IMG/VR virus record: IMGVR_UViG_3300021170_000037
Span: 1-41,332 of that record
From: a virus
Length of the DNA: 41,332 nucleotides
Direction: 5' to 3' (one strand)
This document shows positions 7,023 through 14,168 of this stretch, one piece after another (positions within the stretch are counted from its first letter, which is position 1; each line of letters opens with the position of its first letter). A model generated the notes under the pieces. That model was not told the origin of the DNA and searched no databases. It was given only the letters and a program-made list of their open reading frames with translations. The translations under genes and the position numbers were made by a program.

Positions 7023-10000
7023 TTAGAAGGTCTGTTGGAAGGCGTATTTTGCGTCGTTCGGGACGTACCCGCCAATCGCGGACAAGTTGCTTCGCATATC
7101 GGTGATCGTGGTCGAGTCCACCGCACCACCAACCGCCTGCCACCAATTCAAGGCGCCCGTCTCGTTCTGCATGTAGCCGGAGCCAAGCGCGCCGTCATTG
7201 ATCGAAGTGGTTGTGGCGCTTTTCATGCCGTAGGGTGCAGCGCAGACAACATCGCCGCTGCCGGTGCTACTGATCGAAATAGCGCTGCCGCCGAGCGAAT
7301 TGGAGAGATCAAATTTCTTGGTGCTGTTGTTGGCGTTGACCACGTAAAAGCTATGGAAATACCCGCCGTAGGGGCCAAAGGAAGTCAGCTCAGTCGGAGG
7401 CGTTCCAAAGCCATTGCCCCAAAAGCGGATCACATCGCCATTGGTCAGGATATAGCCGGTCGGGAACGTCGTCATCGTGAAGGCCGGCGAACCGGCGGAC
7501 CAGCCGATTGTCCAGTTGCCGCCCGAGGCATTGTTGGCCGTTCCGCAGATTGCGAAATCTGCGGCGCTGGTCAGGTAGACGCCGAAATCCTGCGAGCCCG
7601 CGCCTGGCGTGTTGTACAGCACAAACTCTCGTTGGAGATATTCGTAAGTCGGAATAACCCAAACGCCAAATGTGCTGTCCAGGAATTTCCAGAACTTGGC
7701 CATGTGATTGCCGAGGGTATAATTTCCCCATGTCGGGCTGTCATTGACAGCGGTGATATAGGACAAGGCCATCATGTGATAACCCTGCGCCCAACTTTGG
7801 GATTGTCCTGTCGCTCCGCTTTCGGCCTCGTTGAACGTCCCGATGAACTGGGCGTAGGCCGGAAGCATGCCGATGTACGCCGCCTCTGCGCCGAATTGCG
7901 CCTTCATAATGTCGGTCAAATAAGTATGAATTGAAGCCGCCGCCTGCCCGTCACCCGTGGCCAAGGCCAAGGCAAGTCCTTCCGTGCGGGTCGTCCATGC
8001 TTCCTGGCGTGCAAGATCATCGAACTCGCTGCTGACCCCGTAATAGGTCGTGCCGTTTACGGTGAAGTTTCTGATCGCGGGACCGTTGCTGCCGATGCCG
8101 CCCATGGCGTTGACTTGCGAACTGACTATCGCGGTGCCCGGATTATTGCCGCCCGGCCAATGGATGAGCGCGGCATTGGCCCAGTTGAGCAGGTTGTCTT
8201 CATATTCTTCCTGCCCAAAGGCGAGCAGCGCGTAGTAGTCCCACTCCGGCATATGCGAGAAGTCTATTGTGCTATAGACGCCCAGCCACATATTGGAATT
8301 GTCAACGGGCTGGATGCCGGAAGCCCCGACCGATGAACTGCCGCTCCAATAGAGCGACGTGTTGCCTGTGGGCATTCCGCTATAGGTCGTGATATTGACC
8401 ACGGGAATCGTGTGGGTGCTACTGTTTAACAGCATCACCGGCATGGCCTGCGCATCCAGCGAGGATGCCCGGATCAGGTTTTCGTCGGCTGCGTCCTGAA
8501 GGAAAACGTGGGACGAAACCCACATCGGTTCCGGGCCGATCCAATCGCTTTCGCCTGTGCCGTTCACGCCATTGTCGGTGGAACCAAGGCTATTGGGAAT
8601 ATAGTTGACGATGTGATTGACATTCTGGCCGCCCCCGGTCGCTCCACTGGATATATTTGCATACGGAGTGACGGGCACCGACCCAATAGCATAAGGCGGG
8701 ATCATCCGGGTCGAACGCCAGTAGGTATTGTTGAAGGTGATACGCACATGGCTGTCGGCGGAGACGGAACCATTGCCCTGGAAGAAGTCGTAAAGTCCTG
8801 TGATGTTCGCCGTAAAAAGCGAACCGAACGGAGGAACGTAAGGATAGGCTATGAACGAGCAGGTTCCCGTGCAGTTGGACGACGGGAATATCTGGCTCGC
8901 GCCGGTCGAGTTTCCGTTAGCCAGATTGAACCATGTCGCGTGTGTGGCGCTTCCAGGGTTCTGGAAATAATCGGTGTTAGCCGCCAGTCCGGTCGGGAAC
9001 CCTCCGCCGGTATTGCTGACCTGAATAACAAAAGCGGCGCCGCTAACGTAGCCGGAGGAAACAAAGAAGCCGTTGACCGAATCCCAGGTGAACGTGTTTG
9101 ACACCCCGAACTGGGTGCTGAACATATTCTTGGCCAGGGATGCGCCGTCATAGGTCGCCCAAGCAGAGAATGTGCGGTAGCTTTGATGCGGGCTGGCTAC
9201 ATCATACCAGGGCTGTGACAGGCGATGCATCCAGCGCGCGTATCCAAACGCCCCGCCGCTATCGGCAATCTCCTGGACGTAGAAATATCCTTCGAGCTGA
9301 CCGTGGCAGGCTCCCGATGTATTGGTCAGATGAAAACAATCTCTCAGGCGTTGCACCGCCCCAGCCTGACCGTCCATGTAATTGACGTTATCGGCGTTGG
9401 CCTCCGAAATGGCCTTGGCCAGATCGGACACGTAGGTTCCGGATAGATTCGACAGCCCGGTGACTTTGACATTTGGATCGTGGCCGCCAGCCGTCAGATT
9501 GGAGGCCGAGAACCCGGATGCCGTGGGTTTTGTCCCACCGGAGAGAATATTGATCGTGAGCGCCTGGTAAAGTGTGCCGCCCGTAATCGCGCTCGTGCCC
9601 ATTCCGGTTGGGCCGTTGATCGTCACATTGGAGCCAACGACACTGGCGACGGTGTAAGTTCCGGTCAGTGCGCCCCAATTGCCGGAGCCGGTCAGTCCAT
9701 CGATATTGACAATCGAGCCGCCGGAAACGCCGGTTGGCGTGCTGGCCGTGGTGATGACGATGACGCCGGTGCCGTTGTTGTACGTGCCGGAGGAAATCGC
9801 GTAACTCCCTCCCACGGTGGTTGGTACCTTGAGCATGAAGGGTGCCCATTCCAGCGACCCATCACCCCAGCAAACCGGATGCAGCCCTTCGCTGAACGGC
9901 ACATTGGTGCCGCCGACAAGCTGGAAGACCGGAGCGCCGCCCGAACAGCCGTTCGGCACATCCCCTTTCTTGAAGGGATGCCCGAATATCTGCGTGACGA

Positions 10001-10196
10001 AGTTGGTGGTCTGCGTGGACCCCGAGGTGTTGACAATCGCCAGGGTGGTGACCAGACCACCTGGGGGCGGCCCAGACCCGTTGGGGATACCGCCATGAAT
10101 ACCACGGGCGCCCGTCTGCATCGGCACAACCGCCAATGCCGCAACAATCAAGAAATTGAACGCGCGCCGCGTCCAGGTTTTGAGCTTATCCTTCAT
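7023..10196 (-). CDS. Large fibre/spike protein with Sec signal peptide
   Basis: 1057 residues from ATG 10196; a longer frame to 10301 overlaps the fibre gene and is rejected. Residues 1-32 form a classical signal peptide: KDKLKTWTRR, hydrophobic FNFLIVAALAVVP, then MQTGARG. Small beta domains follow (about 140-215, 370-450 and 905-985). The first resembles the so-called E1-FCCH-like beta module seen in phage tail proteins. Residues about 572-840 carry the motif series HMPEWDYYALLAF, RQEAWTTRTEG, ALATGD and SWAQGYHMMAL, matching the C-terminal half of the collagen fibre. Outside the signal there are eight cysteines in four close or facing pairs (84/109, 287/297, 442/446, 884/985), which fits an oxidising compartment. 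Probable receptor-binding or glycan-degrading spike, or a secreted protein. It sits between the fibre and lysin genes. Confidence 0.65.
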   Translation of the reverse strand: MKDKLKTWTRRAFNFLIVAALAVVPMQTGARGIHGGIPNGSGPPPGGLVTTLAIVNTSGSTQTTNFVTQIFGHPFKKGDVPNGCSGGAPVFQLVGGTNVPFSEGLHPVCWGDGSLEWAPFMLKVPTTVGGSYAISSGTYNNGTGVIVITTASTPTGVSGGSIVNIDGLTGSGNWGALTGTYTVASVVGSNVTINGPTGMGTSAITGGTLYQALTINILSGGTKPTASGFSASNLTAGGHDPNVKVTGLSNLSGTYVSDLAKAISEANADNVNYMDGQAGAVQRLRDCFHLTNTSGACHGQLEGYFYVQEIADSGGAFGYARWMHRLSQPWYDVASPHQSYRTFSAWATYDGASLAKNMFSTQFGVSNTFTWDSVNGFFVSSGYVSGAAFVIQVSNTGGGFPTGLAANTDYFQNPGSATHATWFNLANGNSTGASQIFPSSNCTGTCSFIAYPYVPPFGSLFTANITGLYDFFQGNGSVSADSHVRITFNNTYWRSTRMIPPYAIGSVPVTPYANISSGATGGGQNVNHIVNYIPNSLGSTDNGVNGTGESDWIGPEPMWVSSHVFLQDAADENLIRASSLDAQAMPVMLLNSSTHTIPVVNITTYSGMPTGNTSLYWSGSSSVGASGIQPVDNSNMWLGVYSTIDFSHMPEWDYYALLAFGQEEYEDNLLNWANAALIHWPGGNNPGTAIVSSQVNAMGGIGSNGPAIRNFTVNGTTYYGVSSEFDDLARQEAWTTRTEGLALALATGDGQAAASIHTYLTDIMKAQFGAEAAYIGMLPAYAQFIGTFNEAESGATGQSQSWAQGYHMMALSYITAVNDSPTWGNYTLGNHMAKFWKFLDSTFGVWVIPTYEYLQREFVLYNTPGAGSQDFGVYLTSAADFAICGTANNASGGNWTIGWSAGSPAFTMTTFPTGYILTNGDVIRFWGNGFGTPPTELTSFGPYGGYFHSFYVVNANNSTKKFDLSNSLGGSAISISSTGSGDVVCAAPYGMKSATTTSINDGALGSGYMQNETGALNWWQAVGGAVDSTTITDMRSNLSAIGGYVPNDAKYAFQQTF

Positions 10197-10203
10197 GTCG
10201 CTG

Positions 10204-11811
10204 TTAACCGTTGATCTGATAGTTATAAACGCTGGTATCGCCCGCCACGGCTTTGACACTGAACCCTGTTCCTGGCGTGACGGCGGAGAGGAACGGGGCA
10301 CCGGCAGGCGTGCCGCCCACCGTCTTGAGCGACATGGTGATCACCGAATTGGCGGAGACATGGGTGTTTGAAACGACTACTGCGGTCGCGCCATTGGCCG
10401 TGAAAGTGCCCCCGTTGGACGACGCAAGCGCCGTGCAGGCATTGACTTGATAATTGGCCCCGTCCGAAGTGATCGAGCATCCCGTGTTGGAGGGAATGGT
10501 CAGGGTGGCCGCGCCGTTGATGGTCGAAGTCGCTGGCGTGATCGTGATTAGCCCGGCCCCAAGATTTTGCACATCCGTGGAATAACCGGCACCGAAACTT
10601 CCGGTCGCCTGGGCAATCGTGACCGCAATGGCCGAGGCATTGGAATAGGTGACGAGCTTTCCGCCATCTGCTGCCACCAGGGCGTCCGTCGTGCCCGTCA
10701 CGGCCCGGATGATATAACTGGCGCTGCAGATCACGCTGCCCGTCGTGGGGGAACAGGTGAGGTTCGCAGAGCCGCTGGTGACGGACGCCACGAAAGTCGC
10801 CCATGACGCATCGCCGCGCCAGACATGGGAGCTATCCGCGTTGCTGCCGCTGTTCAGGTTGGCGACCGGCAAATTGCCCGAGATATCGGTCGCAAGGCTA
10901 ACCTGACTATAGGACGGAGCGCCCGAGGCATTGCCATGCAGAACGGTTGAGGTCGTTCCAGGCCCGATGCCGGATACCGCCGTTCCAGCCGATGCGTAAT
11001 ACGCGACTTGGCCGAGTGTGCCGGAGTTGACGGTGCCCGATCCTCCGCCGCCGCCCGTGCAGGAAGAACCGCTGGTCAGACAGATTGAGCCCGTGCCGGA
11101 GGGTGGGAGGGCCAGCGCAGCCGCTACCCCGGTTCCAAGGCCCGCCAAATTGGCGACTTGATACCCCGTGGCATTGGTCAGAACGCAGCCATTGATCAGG
11201 CAGACGGCACCAGTACCGGAAGGGGATAGCGCAAGCGAAGTTGTCAGCCCTGCCCCAAGCCCTGTCAGGTTCGCTAGCTGATACCCTGTGGCGTTGGTCA
11301 GAACGCCCGAAGCGGGCGTGCCGAGTGCCGCGCCATTCGGGAGCGCCGTGCAATCCTTAAGCAGCGTGCCGCTAACATTGTTCCAGCAAGCCAGATCATT
11401 AACGACGCTGGTTCCGGGTCCGGTAACGCCACCTCCCCCGCCCCCAAACGGAAATGGGTACGACACGCCCTGGACGATGAAAGTCAGCGGGGTATTGGTG
11501 GAGAGCGTTGTCAGGCTGCTGGTCTGGCAGAAGGTGAGAAGGCCGGGCGAACTTCCAGGCGTTCCCGCCGTGGTCTGGCTGCTGATGCCGAAGGGACAAC
11601 TCGGCCCGCCAAACAGGCCGAGGCTGTTCAGGAAGGGTGCGCCGGTCGTGCCGCCGTCCTGCAGGATGCCGTTCTGCTGCCAGCTTCCGGGATGGTACTG
11701 GGTGACGGGACCGGATTGCAGCACCGCGCCCTGGCCAAAGACCGGCGGGGCACAGGCCAGAGCGCAGAGCAAGACGCATATCGCGCCGAGATATCTAAGG
11801 TTTAGGCGCAT
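10204..11811 (-). CDS. Tail fibre-like protein with Sec signal peptide
   Basis: 535 residues. The N-terminus MRLNLRYLGAICVLLCALAC continues APPVFGQG, an n-region/h-region/cleavage-site layout. After it come Gly/Ser/Thr-rich fibre repeats: two 40-residue copies (about 169-207 and 209-247) containing VLTNATGYQ[LV]ANL and LxPSGTG, and a GGGGGSG hinge. The C-terminal 170 residues resemble two small proteins encoded at 31129-31569 and 30814-31116, in the same order. Twelve cysteines after the signal fall into six neighbouring pairs (72/95, 142/154, 204/209, 244/251, 353/362, 445/459). The start at 11811 has GGGAG ten bases upstream, inside a strong hairpin. A fibre that is exported before assembly would be odd; see findings. 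Confidence 0.65.
   Translation of the reverse strand: MRLNLRYLGAICVLLCALACAPPVFGQGAVLQSGPVTQYHPGSWQQNGILQDGGTTGAPFLNSLGLFGGPSCPFGISSQTTAGTPGSSPGLLTFCQTSSLTTLSTNTPLTFIVQGVSYPFPFGGGGGGVTGPGTSVVNDLACWNNVSGTLLKDCTALPNGAALGTPASGVLTNATGYQLANLTGLGAGLTTSLALSPSGTGAVCLINGCVLTNATGYQVANLAGLGTGVAAALALPPSGTGSICLTSGSSCTGGGGGSGTVNSGTLGQVAYYASAGTAVSGIGPGTTSTVLHGNASGAPSYSQVSLATDISGNLPVANLNSGSNADSSHVWRGDASWATFVASVTSGSANLTCSPTTGSVICSASYIIRAVTGTTDALVAADGGKLVTYSNASAIAVTIAQATGSFGAGYSTDVQNLGAGLITITPATSTINGAATLTIPSNTGCSITSDGANYQVNACTALASSNGGTFTANGATAVVVSNTHVSANSVITMSLKTVGGTPAGAPFLSAVTPGTGFSVKAVAGDTSVYNYQING
11067..11307 (-). repeat. Two tandem 40-residue repeats inside the fibre gene
   Basis: Residues 169-207 and 209-247 of the 535-residue fibre are near-copies, each with LTNATGYQ, ANL[TA]GLG and PSGTG followed by a CLxxG turn. 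At the DNA level the copies also look alike (ataccctgtggcgttggtcagaacg and ataccccgtggcattggtcagaacg, each read here as under 26 bases of plus strand), so the duplication is recent or is kept alike by recombination. Confidence 0.75.
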
Positions 11812-11819
11812 GCTCGCAT

Positions 11820-11853
11820 GGCTCCCAACCGGATTTAGTGCCAGTTAAAAGCC
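11820..11853 (-). promoter_or_regulatory. RNA hairpin covering the fibre gene ribosome binding site
   Basis: In minus-strand RNA, GGCUUUUAACUGG (11853-11841) can pair along all 13 bases with CCGGUUGGGAGCC (11832-11820), four of the pairs being G-U, with an eight-base loop (CACUAAAU). The 3' arm contains GGGAG, the only good ribosome binding site for the fibre ATG at 11811. There is no U-run after it, so it is not an intrinsic terminator. It could sequester the ribosome site or be a processing site in the long message. The rest of the 104-base gap between 11811 and 11916 shows nothing else I can name. Confidence 0.5.
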
Positions 11854-11915
11854 ATACCACAAGGACGGTTTGGAAATCGGCGCTAGGCTGTCAGTGCGGC
11901 GGACGGACGCATAGG

Positions 11916-14168
11916 TTATTGCTGTGCAGGCTGCGGCTCCGCGCGTTTCAGCGCCGTCGCGCGATCCATGATGCTTTCGCCCGGAGGCGAAATCGCCAAA
12001 TCCCCGATCATAATTTGGTTCTCCGCGCTTTTGCGGGCGCGTTCCACCGAGCGCTTGATCAACTTTAGGCGGGCGCGGGCTGGAAAGTCTGACCATCCGG
12101 GAAGCGACATGTCATTTTCGATATTGGTACGGGCGAGCCGTCCGGAGGTTTGGATAAAATCCTGATATTGCTCGGGCGTGAGTTCAACTTTCTTAATTCT
12201 GTCCTCCGGAAAGCCAGGCGCATAGCCGAGTTGATTTAACTCTTTCGCTACCGGATCATCGGCAACTTCGGCGCGTTCGCTTGGTGCCCGGCCCCATACA
12301 TCCATGCCGTATTTTTCAGATCCCAAGCGCCCCAGCAATTTATTGCTCTTGGCGTCCGCCGTATCCTTAGCAACTTGTTCCTCGGATTCGACACCGTGCG
12401 CGCCGAACAATATCCGATCTATAGGCCGGTCCTTGAACAGATTTTGCACCATGGCAGGAACATAGCGGTCAGAAATCAGATTGGTGACGTACTTCTCTGT
12501 TCCCTTGATGACGTTGGTGCTGGCGATGTTGTTTACGAGTTCTCCAATCTCATCCAAACCTGGGAGGTGCCGCAATGCCTGCGCGGCACCGTGCGTATAT
12601 TGATTGACGTACTCTCCAACGCCCTGACCGGCATAGCCAGACTTCTTTATTTCCATCATCCCGGCGAGAGATGCGGAAACCGCAGCAATATATTCCGTGT
12701 TGATCCACATTCCCGCGACTTTGACAAAATGGCCGCCATACTTGTCCGTCCGAAAATCATCCTTCGTCATTTGGCTGGTGAGATAGGCCGCAACGCCCAT
12801 AGTTCCAGCCACGCGGATCAGCTTTTGAATGCCACCGCCATATTGTGCAAGACCTTCTAGCTTTTCGTCTTGCACCTCTGAACGCATTTTTTTCGCGCCT
12901 TGCAACATATCCTTGATGCCCAGCGGCACACCGACGCCAGCGTTTTCGATGCTATTGTAAAGCAGCGTGGCGGGGATTTTTGCAATTGGGATAATTGCAT
13001 CGCCAAGCCCATCGTAAGCACCGTTGAGCCACCGCTTTAGGGTAAGCGATAAATCCGCGACAAGATTCTTGTTGGTCGAGGTCACGCGCGCTGCTTGGTT
13101 TTGGCTTTGACTGCGGGCTAGCTTTCCGGCCTCCGACCCCGGTTTCAGCTTCGCGCCATCGGCGAGGATTTCCTGCGCCCGTTGCTCCAGCGCGGGGCCA
13201 GCCAGACCCTCGCTCTTGGCAATCTTGGTGGACATGACATTCAGCATGTCGAAAAACGTCTTTTGATAGAACTTCACGAACGAATAATTGTGTTCCCAGT
13301 CGATGGCGATTTTGGTTGAAATATTGGCTGCGGCGCGCGTGGCGCTTTCGACCGCGTGCAAGGCTGGATTGGTGGATAACATGCCCTCGCGTTTGGCGAA
13401 GCTGGATTTCTCCCCGAGTGCGCCATTTTCGTCCGAAGCAACATTTACGCCCGTCTCCAAGAATTGCTGCCAGGCCTGCTTGTTAGCGGCTTTGGCGAGA
13501 TCAGCCGCAGCCCCGCCGCCAAAACCAAACCGCCGCGTCATCAGGTCTGTGAGATAATTTTCCATCTGCCCAATCGCGGTCTTGATCGGCGTGGAAGGGT
13601 TCATCAGAAGGAAGTTTCGGCCCGTGGTCAGAATATCTTTGCCGATGGCCTTGGCCGCCGTGACCGGCATCAGCGAATTGACATAGTGCCGCAAATCCTG
13701 TTCGGCATTGATGTAGTCGCTGCTGACGCCGGACATTTCGTCCGTCGGCTTCTCGCGTTCCTCAATGGCTGTCTTGGCCAGTGCGGTGATCTTCCCCGCT
13801 TCCTCGGCGGTGACGGTGACGCCCAGTTTTTGGGCCGCCAAGTCCGCGAGAAAGCCTTTTTCATCTTCCGGATTGAGAACGCTGTCCAGCTTTTCAATCT
13901 TAGATACGATATCCCGTTTGGCCGGTTCCGAAACATTGGTCAGCGTCTTTGCCCAACTCAGAAGCCCGCGCTTCTGATCCTTCAGCACCATCTTGCTTTC
14001 AAATAGTGCGTTCACATCTTGGGCGTTTCCCTTGCCGACAATCGGCTCAAAGAACGTGCGCCGATCAGCGCTCGACATATCCATCAGCTTGTCCGGATCG
14101 ACTTCGCCGGATTTCAGCGCATCGACAAAGGCCGAGACGTATCTCTTTGGAAGGCAAAAAGCGACCAT
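11916..14168 (-). CDS. Large internal virion-like protein (T7 gp16 position), second half
   Basis: 750 residues. The start ATG overlaps the stop of the preceding gene as TAATG, implying coupled translation. The N-terminus (YVSAFVDALKSGEVDPDKLM, then SSADRRTFFEPIVGKGNAQDVNALFESK) is a module I remember from very large phage virion proteins. The middle is helical with Ala/Lys-rich segments and weakly hydrophobic stretches (VAGTMGVAAYLTSQM, about 455-470, and IAAVSASLAGMM, about 500), which could insert in membrane or line a conduit. Its place, size and order after gp13-, gp14- and gp15-position genes suggest an ejected protein that helps DNA cross the envelope. No catalytic motif recognised. 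Confidence 0.55.
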   Translation of the reverse strand: MVAFCLPKRYVSAFVDALKSGEVDPDKLMDMSSADRRTFFEPIVGKGNAQDVNALFESKMVLKDQKRGLLSWAKTLTNVSEPAKRDIVSKIEKLDSVLNPEDEKGFLADLAAQKLGVTVTAEEAGKITALAKTAIEEREKPTDEMSGVSSDYINAEQDLRHYVNSLMPVTAAKAIGKDILTTGRNFLLMNPSTPIKTAIGQMENYLTDLMTRRFGFGGGAAADLAKAANKQAWQQFLETGVNVASDENGALGEKSSFAKREGMLSTNPALHAVESATRAAANISTKIAIDWEHNYSFVKFYQKTFFDMLNVMSTKIAKSEGLAGPALEQRAQEILADGAKLKPGSEAGKLARSQSQNQAARVTSTNKNLVADLSLTLKRWLNGAYDGLGDAIIPIAKIPATLLYNSIENAGVGVPLGIKDMLQGAKKMRSEVQDEKLEGLAQYGGGIQKLIRVAGTMGVAAYLTSQMTKDDFRTDKYGGHFVKVAGMWINTEYIAAVSASLAGMMEIKKSGYAGQGVGEYVNQYTHGAAQALRHLPGLDEIGELVNNIASTNVIKGTEKYVTNLISDRYVPAMVQNLFKDRPIDRILFGAHGVESEEQVAKDTADAKSNKLLGRLGSEKYGMDVWGRAPSERAEVADDPVAKELNQLGYAPGFPEDRIKKVELTPEQYQDFIQTSGRLARTNIENDMSLPGWSDFPARARLKLIKRSVERARKSAENQIMIGDLAISPPGESIMDRATALKRAEPQPAQQ

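Noticed and set aside
6969-7934. 321-codon plus-strand frame opposite the spike and lysin genes
   Set aside because: Antisense shadow; no motif and it overlaps two supported genes.
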